Shown: one piece after another, positions 7,271 through 16,277 of the stretch
Numbering within the stretch: the stretch's first letter is position 1
Layout: every line of letters begins with the position of its first letter
Origin: Nitrospirota bacterium
Lineage (GTDB): Bacteria; Nitrospirota; Thermodesulfovibrionia; Thermodesulfovibrionales; UBA1546
Direction of reading: 5' to 3'
Assembly (NCBI GenBank): GCA_016212165.1
Contig: JACRGY010000057.1
Span: forward strand, 27,346-91,345
Length of the DNA: 64,000 nucleotides
Position numbers and translations under genes: made by a program
Notes under the pieces: model-generated
Databases searched by the model: none
The model's input: the letters and a program-made list of their open reading frames with translations, nothing else
Told to the model about the DNA's origin: nothing

Positions 7271-9277
7271 ATGGAATGTCCAAAATGTAACGCCGTCATT
7301 TATGAGTCATCCCTTCAATGTGAATCCTGCGGTTATATGCATGAAAAGCAAATCTATGAAAAGATTTCCTTTTATTTCGACCTGAAAAATGAGCTTGAAC
7401 ATTTGCGTTCCATTGCAAAAAATGAGCTCTGGACAGGTATTCACAAAATTTCAAGAAGGATAGAAGACTATGAAAAGCTGATAAACACTGATTTAAATAG
7501 TGCGGCTGTCTTACTTCAGAATAAGGAGGAGGTTAGGACTGAATCAGTTTCCCATGTTATTCCTGATACAAAAAAAGCAGCAGCGCCTGCCCATGTGCAG
7601 CATAATAAAATCCCCGTCAAAGAAGCGATAAAGGCACAACCGATAAGTGAGAAAAAATCCTCTGATTTTGAACTTCGCATGGGGCAAAAATGGCTGCTTA
7701 TTATTGGGATTATAACAATGGTTTTTGGAGTCGGATATTTCCTGAAATATTCGTTTGAACAAGGTTGGGTTGGGCCGGCAGGGAGAGTGGCAATGGCCTA
7801 TGTCTGGGGGATTATATTTTTGATTTTGGGTGACCGATTCAGAAAAAAATTTGAAACATTCGGATTGTATCTTATCGGCGGTGGCATTGCCACACTTTAT
7901 TTTTCAACATTTGCCGCTTTTCAGATATACCATCTATTTGACCAGGCCTCATCATTTTTCGTAATGGTTTTAATTACTGTGCTCGCGAGTACTTTGTCGA
8001 TTGTTTATGACACCAAATGGCTTGCTGTTCTAGGTCTTATAGGAGGGTTCTTCACGCCTGTTTTATTAAGTACCGGGCAGGATAACCAGATGGTTCTTAT
8101 GACATATATGACTATCCTTAATCTTGGCCTTCTTGGAGTTGCATTTTATAAAAGATGGGATCTCCTTAATATTCTTGGATTTGTTTTTACCTACATTTTA
8201 TACGCCGGCTGGTTTTACCAGCACTATGCCGAGTCTAAGTTCTGGCCGGCAATTATATTTTTGAATGTTTTTTGCTTTATTTATTGCATCATTCCTTTTA
8301 TATATCAGTTTTTCAGAGCAGAAAGTGAGAAGATAAAAGGATTCCTTATCATAATACCAAATTCTTTTATAGCTTTTGGCTTTAGCTATTTTATGATAAA
8401 AGAATATTTTTCGCTGGAATGGGTAAGTGTTATTACTGCCTTATATGCAGTTGTTTTCCTGCTGATGGCAACATATTTATACCGGCAGGGCAAGTACCAC
8501 CTGGATGCCTTTGTTATACTATTGGCAAAAGCTACACTTTTTCTGATTATCACTATCCCTATAATTTTTTCAAAACACTGGATAACAATTTTTTGGGCAG
8601 CACAGGCCCTTACACTCCTCTGGATGGGCGTAAGATTAGAGAGGCGGAGTTTGATCGGCAGTTCGTATTTTCTTTTTGGAATTGCGATAGGAAAATTTTT
8701 AGTTTATGATTATGAAACTGTTTTTAAATTCAACAGTGGCTATTTTTATATTACTGATTCATATACATATCTGCTTATGGAACGACTTATTACCTCGGCA
8801 TTTTTATTGACTGCTTTTTACATATCTGCACATATGGCTAAAAAAGCCTCGCTTAAAGTTTTGTCATCTTCAAAAGATGCGGTATCTTCAAGCACAGAAG
8901 ACTCGTCTGTTATATTCGCTGTCTGGGGGATATTGCTGTTCGTTGTCCTGAACATTGAAACGAGTTCATTTTTTCACGATTATTTGCTGGCTGCACGCTT
9001 TGCCGCAATATCGGTTTTATGGACATTGTTTTCAGTTGGCTTGATGATAAAGGGGTTCCAGGACAATAATCAGATGGTCCGTAAGGTTTCCCTGGGATTA
9101 TTTTTGGTCACAATAATAAAAGTATTCTTGTTTGATATGTCCAATATCAGCACCCCTTATCGTATTGTCTCATTTATTATTTTAGGCATGATCCTTGTCT
9201 CGACATCGTACCTGTATCACAAATTTAAAGATAAGATAATGGATGCAATAGCAAGCCCGGATAAAAAAGAGCAGTAG
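7271..9277 (+). CDS. DUF2339 multi-spanning membrane protein with zinc ribbon
   Basis: A 668-residue protein. The N-terminus is a zinc ribbon (CPKCNA and CESCGY, residues 3-21), then a helical region, then about 18 transmembrane helices from residue ~140, starting at the family-typical MGQKWLLIIGIITMVFGVGY. ATG at 7271 follows AAAAAGGAG; a Met at 7193 in the same frame lies upstream of the promoter. The next gene encodes DUF3999, the usual companion, three bases away. DUF2339 proteins are large bacterial membrane proteins of unknown function; the DUF3999 partner suggests an envelope role. Confidence 0.85.
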   Translation: MECPKCNAVIYESSLQCESCGYMHEKQIYEKISFYFDLKNELEHLRSIAKNELWTGIHKISRRIEDYEKLINTDLNSAAVLLQNKEEVRTESVSHVIPDTKKAAAPAHVQHNKIPVKEAIKAQPISEKKSSDFELRMGQKWLLIIGIITMVFGVGYFLKYSFEQGWVGPAGRVAMAYVWGIIFLILGDRFRKKFETFGLYLIGGGIATLYFSTFAAFQIYHLFDQASSFFVMVLITVLASTLSIVYDTKWLAVLGLIGGFFTPVLLSTGQDNQMVLMTYMTILNLGLLGVAFYKRWDLLNILGFVFTYILYAGWFYQHYAESKFWPAIIFLNVFCFIYCIIPFIYQFFRAESEKIKGFLIIIPNSFIAFGFSYFMIKEYFSLEWVSVITALYAVVFLLMATYLYRQGKYHLDAFVILLAKATLFLIITIPIIFSKHWITIFWAAQALTLLWMGVRLERRSLIGSSYFLFGIAIGKFLVYDYETVFKFNSGYFYITDSYTYLLMERLITSAFLLTAFYISAHMAKKASLKVLSSSKDAVSSSTEDSSVIFAVWGILLFVVLNIETSSFFHDYLLAARFAAISVLWTLFSVGLMIKGFQDNNQMVRKVSLGLFLVTIIKVFLFDMSNISTPYRIVSFIILGMILVSTSYLYHKFKDKIMDAIASPDKKEQ

Positions 9278-9279
9278 TC

Positions 9280-10629
9280 ATGAAAAAAATATTATTCCTT
9301 TTTATATTTTTATTATTCGATATAGCTCTCTTGAGTGCAAGCTCTGTTATACCCCTTACCCCTGACGATTTTCAATATTGCGTTGATATTGAAGGGCCAA
9401 TAAAAAACAATACTTTGTATCAGCTTCGGCTAACAGACGATATCCTCAAAAAATCCGATGCAGCATGCGGGGATATCAGATTGTTTTCTCAGGATAAAAA
9501 AGAGATCCCTTACGGCATCATAGAGAATGAACATCCAAGTGAAGTAATAGAAACTTATCCTCTCGAAATAATTAAATATACTGACGATAATGCGGCAGAT
9601 GTTATTGACCTTAAACTGCCTGAAAAATATCAGCCGATTAACTTGATTGATCTGGACATTGCAGATCGTGATTTCAAGAAAGATATAATCCTTTATGGCA
9701 GCCGTGACGGAAAGGCCTGGGACTCGTTAGTAAAGGAGGCCATCTATGATTTTTCCTCACAGGTTGATTTAAGGAAAACCGAAATAACTTTCAAAAAAGC
9801 AGACTACCGGTTTTATCGTATCAAGCTCATAGATACCCAAACAGCAGTTGATGCCGGCAAAGCCATTAATCTGAAATATGGAAGTTTGGATTTTAGTGTT
9901 AATAATATACAAAACAAAAAATTACGAATCAATAAGATTGTGGGGAAAACAGGCTCAAAAGGGGATAAGATTATAGCTTACGATGAAGCAAGTTTTACCA
10001 ATTTTTCTATAGCCACAGATAAGGACCATAACACAGTGATAATTCTGGAAGCTGCCTTGCCATTCGACAGAATATATTTTGACATATCAAATCCTTATTA
10101 TTACCGCAATGTAGGCTTATATTACAGCGATACGGGAAAAGGTGATTCTTTCAGGTTGCTTAATCGGAGTTCTATCTACAGTTTCCCTCTGGCCAGACTT
10201 ATGGAAACAAAAAATTATATTGCCTATACAACAGCCAAGCACAGCTATTATAAATTCGTAATAGAGAATAAAAATAATCCGCTGCTTGAAATCAAAAACA
10301 TCAAACTCCAATGGGTTCAGAAAAATCTTTATTTTTTTGCGCTTAATGACGCTGAAAAATATTCCTTATGCTTTGGCAATAACGTTGTCAACGGGCCGGC
10401 TTATGACCTGCAAAGTTTTATTAGCCAGGACAACTGGTTCAGGCAAAAGTATGAAACTCTCAATACCACTCAGGTAAGACAAAATGTAAACTATGTGCCA
10501 AAACTCCCTATAGATAAAAAAACAAGACTTGAAAAACTGATATTAACCGCGATAGTTATTGTTATGGTTATCGGGATTGGTTATTGGCTGTACAGGCTGG
10601 CAAGAAAAACAAACAAGCAAGACAGTTAA
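9280..10629 (+). CDS. DUF3999 family envelope protein
   Basis: A 449-residue protein with a signal peptide (residues 1-20), a long beta-rich extracytoplasmic region and one C-terminal transmembrane helix (about 423-443). The conserved family start is visible: LTPDDFQYCVDIEG, then DIRLFSQDKKEIPY. It begins three bases after the DUF2339 gene, the pairing seen in many proteobacteria. The function is not known. Its end overlaps the convergent siroheme gene by four bases. Confidence 0.82.
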   Translation: MKKILFLFIFLLFDIALLSASSVIPLTPDDFQYCVDIEGPIKNNTLYQLRLTDDILKKSDAACGDIRLFSQDKKEIPYGIIENEHPSEVIETYPLEIIKYTDDNAADVIDLKLPEKYQPINLIDLDIADRDFKKDIILYGSRDGKAWDSLVKEAIYDFSSQVDLRKTEITFKKADYRFYRIKLIDTQTAVDAGKAINLKYGSLDFSVNNIQNKKLRINKIVGKTGSKGDKIIAYDEASFTNFSIATDKDHNTVIILEAALPFDRIYFDISNPYYYRNVGLYYSDTGKGDSFRLLNRSSIYSFPLARLMETKNYIAYTTAKHSYYKFVIENKNNPLLEIKNIKLQWVQKNLYFFALNDAEKYSLCFGNNVVNGPAYDLQSFISQDNWFRQKYETLNTTQVRQNVNYVPKLPIDKKTRLEKLILTAIVIVMVIGIGYWLYRLARKTNKQDS

Positions 10630-11249
10630 TTTTTTTTGTTTTTCTGCCGGAGATTCTCTGTCGCTATCATTGCTCCCAGTTTTTTCAAAAACCTCTCCCT
10701 CTTTTTTTTATCCTTAATCTCAGCCATGGCCTTTGCGCGTATTTTTCTGAGAGAGGCAAGGCGCTTTCCAAATTCAGCGTCATAAAGTTTTTCCAGTTCC
10801 TTCCTGATGGCCTTTGCTATTGAAGGGCTGACTCCTGATGTTGAGATAGCTATAGTCAAAGGGCCCCGTTTAACTACGGACGGCACGATAAAATTGCACA
10901 TTGAAGGCACGTCAACCACATTTACAAGACAAGGGGCGTCTTCTGAAACTCTGCTGTTTATCTTATTTGAATCAGTGGCGGCAATAACAAGGAATGCATT
11001 TTTCAGGTCGCCCTTCTTATATTCCCGTGAGATATGCCTTAAATTCCCGCCTGAACCTTTTGACCTATTTACCCTCTTTACACTTTCTTTCTTGAGCCTT
11101 TTTGTGACCTCAGGGCTTATTACGGTTATATCAGCGCCTGATTCAAGCAATGAGAGGGCTTTTCTTTCAGCGACCCTGCCCCCGCCAACTACGATACATT
11201 TTTTACCTTTCAGGCTTAAGAAAACAGGATAGTAGGAAGGTAAGGTCAT
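10626..11249 (-). CDS. Precorrin-2 dehydrogenase / sirohydrochlorin ferrochelatase (Met8/CysG-N type)
   Basis: A 207-residue siroheme-synthesis enzyme. The NAD-binding Rossmann start is VVGGGRVAERKALSLLESGA (residues 20-39), followed by VVDVPSMCNFIVPSVVKRGPL and ISTSGVSPSIAKAIR, which are hallmarks of the family. It oxidises precorrin-2 and may insert iron, giving siroheme for sulfite or nitrite reductase. Length fits the stand-alone enzyme without the CysG methyltransferase half. It starts at a TAATG overlap with bamD. In many genomes this gene sits with hemA, so the location behind mnmG and bamD is a little unusual. Confidence 0.9.
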   Translation of the reverse strand: MTLPSYYPVFLSLKGKKCIVVGGGRVAERKALSLLESGADITVISPEVTKRLKKESVKRVNRSKGSGGNLRHISREYKKGDLKNAFLVIAATDSNKINSRVSEDAPCLVNVVDVPSMCNFIVPSVVKRGPLTIAISTSGVSPSIAKAIRKELEKLYDAEFGKRLASLRKIRAKAMAEIKDKKKRERFLKKLGAMIATENLRQKNKKN

Positions 11250-12010
11250 TACTTCTTTTTAACGGGAGCCGGTGACAATTCTTTCTTTGCTTCAGGGGCA
11301 AGATTGTTATTCGGATATTTTTCTATCAGGAGTTTGAAATATTCTGCTGCCTTATCTTTCTCCCCGTGTTTTTTATATGCCATCGCAAGGCTGTACAGCA
11401 CATCAGGCTCTTTTTTAAATCCCGGGAATTTTTCCAGCAGCACCCGGAACCTTTTAATGGCTGCATCATAAGAGCCCTTATTGTAATAGAACGTCCCTAC
11501 AACAAATTCATAATCAGCCAGGATGTCTTTGCATTTCTCGATCCTGACTTCCAGTACCTCCCTGTAAGGATTTCTCGGGAACATCTGTTTGAGTTTTTCA
11601 AATTCTTCGAGGGCCTTTGATGCTGCTCCATATCCCCTTTCCGAGCTTTCTATCTGATTAAAGTATATCATCGCTACCTGATACTGGGCGTAAGACGCAT
11701 ATTTGTGCTCGGGATAGATCTCCAGGAATCTTTTGTATTCGTCAACAGCGCGGTCGGGTTCTTCTTCCTGAATGTATGTATCTGCAATTCTTAATTGTGC
11801 CAGCGGGGCATATTTTTTTGTCAGGTCCCTGCTCTTGATCTCAAGGAATGAGGTCCTTGCCTCTTCATATTCTTTTCTCCCCATCTGTTCATTCGCCGTT
11901 GCAAATACCTTCTCGGCATCAAATGCCTCCTCAGGCTTTGTGGCCTTCTTCGAACATGAAAAGACAAGCAACAGAGATAAAAACAAAAATGCTATTTTAT
12001 GTTTTTGCAT
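11249..12010 (-). CDS. bamD: Outer membrane assembly lipoprotein BamD-like (TPR)
   Basis: A 253-residue lipoprotein with lipobox VFSC at about residues 16-19, followed by about five tetratricopeptide repeats (EEPDRAVDEYKRFLEIYP, YDAAIKRFRVLLEKFPGF, DKAAEYFKLLIEKYPNN). Length and repeat spacing match BamD/YfiO, the BamA partner that inserts beta-barrel proteins into the outer membrane, and point to a Gram-negative envelope. It shares TAATG with the downstream siroheme gene and probably an operon with mnmG. A generic TPR lipoprotein cannot be excluded. Confidence 0.8.
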   Translation of the reverse strand: MQKHKIAFLFLSLLLVFSCSKKATKPEEAFDAEKVFATANEQMGRKEYEEARTSFLEIKSRDLTKKYAPLAQLRIADTYIQEEEPDRAVDEYKRFLEIYPEHKYASYAQYQVAMIYFNQIESSERGYGAASKALEEFEKLKQMFPRNPYREVLEVRIEKCKDILADYEFVVGTFYYNKGSYDAAIKRFRVLLEKFPGFKKEPDVLYSLAMAYKKHGEKDKAAEYFKLLIEKYPNNNLAPEAKKELSPAPVKKK

Positions 12011-12103
12011 ATTGTTATTTAAACTTTAAAGGGTATCTTTAGTCAAGGGCAGTATTTTCTCTGATGCTTTTTACTAAGAAGGTCATAAATAAAACCATAT
12101 CGT

Positions 12104-12168
12104 TGTCATTCCCGCTTGTCGGGAATCTTTCTTTTTCAGAAGGATTGCGGACAAGCCGCAATGACAGA
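12104..12168. repeat. GTCATTCCCGC-type palindromic repeat
   Basis: The outer arms TGTCATT and AATGACA enclose two small hairpins, TTCCCGcttgtCGGGAA and TTGCGGacaaGCCGCAA. It lies between mnmG and bamD. The same family occurs at 14358, 32353, 33196 and 60426. This kind of intergenic hairpin is widespread in bacteria and resembles REP/MITE elements. Confidence 0.8.
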
Positions 12169-12189
12169 AACCAACCTTGTAATGTCTTC

Positions 12190-14073
12190 TTATCTGTATT
12201 TTTTATCTTGCATCTTTTTCTTCTCTATGTTTATCAGTAAAAGCGATAGCGCTGCCGGCGTAATGCCGGGGATTCTGCCTGCCTGCCCCATGTTTGCCGG
12301 CATAACCTTCTGCAGCTTCTCAAGGATTTCTGTTGACAGGCCGTTAACAGATTTATAATCAAACCCCTCAGGTATCCCTTTCTTTTCGATTTTTTTTAGT
12401 TTTTCCGCCAGTTCCATCTGCCTTATGATATAGCCGTTATATTTTGTCTGTATCTCAACCTGTTCCTCTATGCCGGGCGCTAAAGATTTTTCCGAAGGAG
12501 AAAACTTTTTTATGAAAGCATATTTGACCTCAGGCCTCTTCAGGAGATTTTCAAGGCTTATGTCTTCTGATATAGGAGAGGCATTGAGCGCTGCAAGTTC
12601 CCCGTTAATCTGTGAGGGCTTGAGCCTTGTCTTTTTAAGCCTTTTTATTTCTTCATCTATGAGCCTTCTTTTTTCTTCGAACTTTTTGAATGTCTCATTG
12701 CTTATTAAGCCTATATTGAATCCCTTTTCCATCAATCTCAAATCAGCATTGTCATGCCTCAGGAGCAGCCTGTATTCTGCCCTTGAGGTGAACATTCTGT
12801 ACGGCTCTGACGTGCCTTTTGTGACAAGGTCGTCAATCAAAACCCCGATGTAGGCCTCGGGCCTTTGGAGGATTAAAGGCTCTTTGCCTTTGAGTTTTAA
12901 GCCTGCATTTATCCCTGCCATCAGTCCCTGCGCAGCAGCCTCTTCGTATCCTGATGTGCCGTTAATCTGGCCTGCAAGAAAAAGTCCGCTGATTAATTTT
13001 GTCTCGAGGCTGTGTTTAATCTGAGTCGGATACACAAAATCATATTCGATGGCGTAACCCGGCCTCATAATCTCTGCTTTTTCAAGTCCGGGGATGGTCC
13101 TTACGAGCCTTACCTGCACGTCATACGGAAGGCTTGTTGATATCCCGTTTGCATAATATTCTTTTGTTTCTAACCCCTCAGGTTCTAAAAATACCTGGTG
13201 TCTTGGTTTTTCAGAGAATCTTACAACTTTATCCTCGATAGAAGGACAGTATCTTGGCCCGATTCCCTGAATCTTTCCGCTGTACAAAGGTGAACGGTCA
13301 AGATTTTCCCTGATTATCCTGTGGGTCTCAGCGTTTGTATATGTTATGAAGCACGGGAGTTGAGGACTTGTGATTTTCTCTGTACTGTGTGAGAACGGCA
13401 CAGGCGGGTCGTCTCCGTATTGCGGCTCTGTTTTTGAAAAGTCAATTGTCTTTGCATCAAGCCTTGGGGGAGTGCCTGTCTTGAGCCTTCCCATCTCCAG
13501 CCCGAGCTCTTTCAGGGACGCAGAAAGCCCGACAGACGGGAACTCTCCGGCCCTCCCGGCCTGAAAATTATCAAGCCCTATATGAATCAGCCCCTTCAGG
13601 AATGTGCCTGTAGTTACTATGACTGCAGAAGCGCCATAGAAAATACCAAGGGACGTGAGTACCCCGTTTACTTTTCCATCTTCAGCAATAATCTTTTCCA
13701 CGGATGCCTGTTTGATATCAAGGTGTTGCTGTGACTCAAGGACTTTTCGCATTTCAAGTTTATACAAGACCCTGTCAGCCTGCGCCCGCAAAGACCATAC
13801 AGCAGGCCCCTTTGATTTATTCAATACCCTGAACTGAATGCCTGCCTTGTCAGTTACCTTTGCCATCTCTCCGCCAAGGGCGTCTATCTCGCGCACAATA
13901 TGCCCCTTAGCAAGCCCTCCGATGGCCGGGTTGCATGACATCTGCGCGATTGTATCGAGGTTCATTGTGAAAAGGCATGTGGAAAAACCCATGCGCGATG
14001 CAGCAAGCGCTGCCTCGCAGCCTGCGTGCCCGGCGCCGATAACAATTACGTCATAATCACGGTCTTTAATCAT
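12190..14073 (-). CDS. mnmG: tRNA uridine-5-carboxymethylaminomethyl modification enzyme MnmG (GidA)
   Basis: A 627-residue FAD enzyme that, with MnmE, adds the cmnm5/nm5 group to U34 of certain tRNAs. The FAD-binding start is VIVIGAGHAGCEAALAASRM (residues 7-26). The family signatures CNPAIGGLAKGH, TGTFLKG and GQINGTSGYEEAAAQG are all present, and the C-terminal helical domain is complete. ATG at 14073 follows AGGAGA; the frame extends 19 codons upstream without a family-like sequence. The truncated MnmD gene at the right edge acts in the same U34 pathway. Confidence 0.96.
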   Translation of the reverse strand: MIKDRDYDVIVIGAGHAGCEAALAASRMGFSTCLFTMNLDTIAQMSCNPAIGGLAKGHIVREIDALGGEMAKVTDKAGIQFRVLNKSKGPAVWSLRAQADRVLYKLEMRKVLESQQHLDIKQASVEKIIAEDGKVNGVLTSLGIFYGASAVIVTTGTFLKGLIHIGLDNFQAGRAGEFPSVGLSASLKELGLEMGRLKTGTPPRLDAKTIDFSKTEPQYGDDPPVPFSHSTEKITSPQLPCFITYTNAETHRIIRENLDRSPLYSGKIQGIGPRYCPSIEDKVVRFSEKPRHQVFLEPEGLETKEYYANGISTSLPYDVQVRLVRTIPGLEKAEIMRPGYAIEYDFVYPTQIKHSLETKLISGLFLAGQINGTSGYEEAAAQGLMAGINAGLKLKGKEPLILQRPEAYIGVLIDDLVTKGTSEPYRMFTSRAEYRLLLRHDNADLRLMEKGFNIGLISNETFKKFEEKRRLIDEEIKRLKKTRLKPSQINGELAALNASPISEDISLENLLKRPEVKYAFIKKFSPSEKSLAPGIEEQVEIQTKYNGYIIRQMELAEKLKKIEKKGIPEGFDYKSVNGLSTEILEKLQKVMPANMGQAGRIPGITPAALSLLLINIEKKKMQDKKYR

Positions 14074-14113
14074 AGGGTATGAATCTCCTGCCGAACATCC
14101 TTTTCGCTTTCTG

Positions 14114-14234
14114 CAGAGAATTTTTGACAAATCTATGGCTCGTTGAAGGCAATTTCAAAACTCGCCCTCCGGGCTCAAACAGTTGAAATTGCTTATCTTC
14201 CACTTCGCCGAGATTTGTTACCAAAAATTCTCTG
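14114..14234. repeat. Nested palindromic element upstream of mnmG
   Basis: A 121-bp element of nested inverted repeats: CAGAGAATTTTTG (14114-14126) pairs perfectly with 14222-14234, ACAAATCT pairs with AGATTTGT (14211-14218), and GCAATTTCAA pairs with TTGAAATTGC (14183-14192) around a GCCCtccGGGC hairpin. It is unrelated in sequence to the copy A/B/C family. A 66-codon open frame runs through it on the minus strand but looks non-coding. It starts about 40 bases upstream of mnmG. Confidence 0.75.
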
Positions 14235-14357
14235 ATACCGCTCAAATGGTTCGCTAATAGATTCATATATTATACCTTATTAGACTTGTCAGATTTGCTG
14301 AATTGTTAGACAGGCCATAGTGCCTTTGCTCATTCTTGCTTGCTGCGACATCCTATT

Positions 14358-14436
14358 TGTCATTCCGCACCTGATGCGGAATGCATGGATTTGTTCAGGA
14401 GTTTGCCCCTGGATTCCCGTTTTCGCGGGAATGACA
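14358..14436. repeat. GTCATTCCGC-type palindromic repeat
   Basis: TGTCATTCCGC at the left and GCGGGAATGACA at the right form the outer stem, with an inner CATTCCGCAcctgaTGCGGAATG hairpin. It belongs to the family at 12104 and 60426. It lies in the ~500-base stretch between mnmG and the YacP-like gene. To its left, 14309-14340 resembles a decayed end of the copy C element (CTTTGCTCATTCTTGC). Confidence 0.7.
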
Positions 14437-14556
14437 CAAAAGGAGCAGGAATGAGCTTTAGAACGTCAACGAAAAATCTCTAATATCGCTCAAGCCAACC
14501 ATTCCCGTTATTTAAAAGCATAGTTCGTGAGGCTGCACCCGGTTTTCCCGCTCTGC

Positions 14557-14577
14557 TATAATATCCACGAGTGGAGG
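14557..14577 (+). promoter_or_regulatory. TATAAT -10 box and Shine-Dalgarno for the YacP-like gene
   Basis: TATAAT occupies 14557-14562 and GGAGG 14573-14577. Transcription would start near 14568, just before the GGAGG. This makes a GTG at 14527 in the same frame unlikely as the start, and leaves only ATT at 14584, six bases after GGAGG. The -35 is poor. Confidence 0.45.
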
Positions 14578-14583
14578 TGTGTC

Positions 14584-15075
14584 ATTTCTTCAATAATAAT
14601 AGACGGCTACAACCTTATTGGCATATATCACAAAGACCTTGAGAATGAGAGGCGGAGGCTTGTTGAACGCCTCGTAGAATATAAAAATCTCAAAGGGCAT
14701 GATATAACAGTTGTATTTGACGGTTGGAAAAACGGCAGCGGAGAAGAAAATCAATCAGTAGTAAACGGAGTAAGCGTAGTTTATTCAAGGCTCGGTGAAA
14801 AGGCGGACTCTGTTATCAAGAGGATGATATCTTCTGATAAACGGCAATGGATTGTTGTCACGTCAGACAGGGATATAGCTGACCATGCGTGGCGATGCGG
14901 CTCTGTTGCCGTATCTTCAGAAGAATTCCAGAATATTTTTGAGAAATCAGAAAGGATTGATTCAGGTGATTTTGAGTTTTTAGAGGAAGAGGATTATGAG
15001 CCGGAAAAGAAGGGAAGCCCGAGAAAGCTTTCTAAAAAAGAAAAGGCAAAGAAAAGGGCGATAAGTAAATTGTAG
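14584..15075 (+). CDS. YacP-like NYN-domain (PIN-fold) ribonuclease
   Basis: A protein of about 163 residues of the YacP/Rae1 NYN family. It shows IIIDGYNLIG at the start, VVFDGWKNG, EKADSVIKRMI and VVTSDRDIADHAW, which together carry the acidic residues of the metal site. Rae1 in Bacillus cleaves mRNA on the ribosome; others are uncharacterised. The first codon is uncertain: the family starts right before III(D)GYN, where the frame offers ATT preceded by GGAGG, while the only standard start (GTG, 14527) lies upstream of the apparent promoter. The C-terminal tail is Lys-rich. Confidence 0.8.
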   Translation: MSSIIIDGYNLIGIYHKDLENERRRLVERLVEYKNLKGHDITVVFDGWKNGSGEENQSVVNGVSVVYSRLGEKADSVIKRMISSDKRQWIVVTSDRDIADHAWRCGSVAVSSEEFQNIFEKSERIDSGDFEFLEEEDYEPEKKGSPRKLSKKEKAKKRAISKL

Positions 15076-15096
15076 CTTTTGAGACATGTGAAGAAA

Positions 15097-15245
15097 AAGA
15101 CAGGACATAAAATTCTCGCTCATTCTCGCTCCGGCGGGCCGGGGCTCCGGGGTATTTTGCCTCGCATCCCCCTTAACAAAGGGGGACTCAGGGGGTTGTT
15201 GGAATATCGGCAAAATAAAACCGCTCGAATACCACGTCCTGTCTT
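15097..15245. repeat. Hairpin repeat element, copy B (with nested repeat)
   Basis: A 149-bp copy of the element at 3461, in inverted orientation. The arms AAGACAGGACAT and ACGTCCTGTCTT pair with one G-T mismatch. The interior blocks CTCGCTCATTCTCG, GTATTTTGCCTCG and CGGCAAAATAAAACCGCTCG match copies A and C. The central loop holds an extra CCCCCTTAACAAAGGGGG / CAGGGGG palindrome (15167-15203), apparently another repeat inserted into this one. It lies between the YacP-like and PAP2 genes. Confidence 0.85.
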
Positions 15246-15257
15246 CTGGCAAGTTAG

Positions 15258-16148
15258 GTGAAAGGATTATTTAATTTAAGGCCTGCGGATGCTTTGACGA
15301 TAATTTTCGTTAGTATTTTATTGGGTATCACAATAACTTTTAATTCAGCGATACCGAACAGGCTGCTCTTAATCCCTATTTATTCTGCCCTTCTCATCGT
15401 CCAATTCATCCTTGTTAAGGTTAAAGATAAAACCAGGCTTTTGCGAATCATGTATGACCTTGCATTCCCTGTAATAAGTGTGCTCGTGCTTTTTGACAGC
15501 CTTGGCTGGGTTGTGCATTATATAAATCCTGTTGATATAGACCCTCTGCTTATTAAATTAGACTTCATGCTCTTTGGAAATCATCCGACTGTTATGCTTG
15601 AGGCAGTGATGAACCCTGTTTTAACCGACATCCTCCAGCTTGCATATTCTTCTTATTATTTTCTTCCCGTGACCCTGGGCATTGCACTTCTGAAAAATGA
15701 CCAGCGGGAAGAGTTTAACAGGTCCTTATTTTTGATTCTTTTCTGTTTTTATCTCTCTTATATCGGCTATATAATCTGGCCTGCGCTTGGCCCAAGATTT
15801 ACCCTCGACCATTTGCAAATACAAAAATTGCAGGGATTTTTTATTGCAGAACCGATTCAGCAACTCCTTAACAGGCTCGAAGGCATAAAGCGTGATGCGT
15901 TCCCAAGCGGGCACACAGGCATTGCCCTTACAGTGCTTTATTTAGCATATAAATTTAAAAAAAGGCTTTTTCTGATTTTCCTTCCAATTATTTCTGCTCT
16001 CATATTTTCTGCAGTCTACTGCAGGTATCATTATGTTGTTGATATAATTGCCGGCTTTGGCCTTACAGGTGTGACAATTTTTTTTGGGGAGAGATATTAT
16101 TCATGGTGGGAAAAGAGAAACACTGATGCCTTAAACAAATCCTTATAA
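15258..16148 (+). CDS. PAP2-family membrane phosphatase / phosphotransferase (Aur1-Ipt1-like)
   Basis: A 296-residue protein with about seven transmembrane helices. The phosphatase motifs are WPALGPRF, then FPSGHTG (residues ~214-220), then CRYHYVVDIIAG, giving the catalytic His residues of the PAP2 superfamily. The spacing resembles the inositolphosphotransferase branch, which moves phospho-headgroups between lipids. The substrate cannot be told from sequence. It starts at GTG 15258 right after repeat copy B, with only a weak ribosome site. Confidence 0.8.
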   Translation: MKGLFNLRPADALTIIFVSILLGITITFNSAIPNRLLLIPIYSALLIVQFILVKVKDKTRLLRIMYDLAFPVISVLVLFDSLGWVVHYINPVDIDPLLIKLDFMLFGNHPTVMLEAVMNPVLTDILQLAYSSYYFLPVTLGIALLKNDQREEFNRSLFLILFCFYLSYIGYIIWPALGPRFTLDHLQIQKLQGFFIAEPIQQLLNRLEGIKRDAFPSGHTGIALTVLYLAYKFKKRLFLIFLPIISALIFSAVYCRYHYVVDIIAGFGLTGVTIFFGERYYSWWEKRNTDALNKSL

Positions 16149-16277
16149 ACTCATAAAAATTAAATATCGCCTTTCCCTTGACCCTTTTATGGCTTCGGAG
16201 TTAAGATATACCGTTTCAATAAGTAAACATGGCATTGCTAAATGAAACAATATTGAGCAGGCAAGGAGGAAAACAGA

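Noticed and set aside
14066-14266. 66-codon minus-strand open frame upstream of mnmG
   Set aside because: It runs through the nested palindrome at 14114-14234 and its translation reflects the repeat; it overlaps the mnmG ribosome site and has no recognisable domain.
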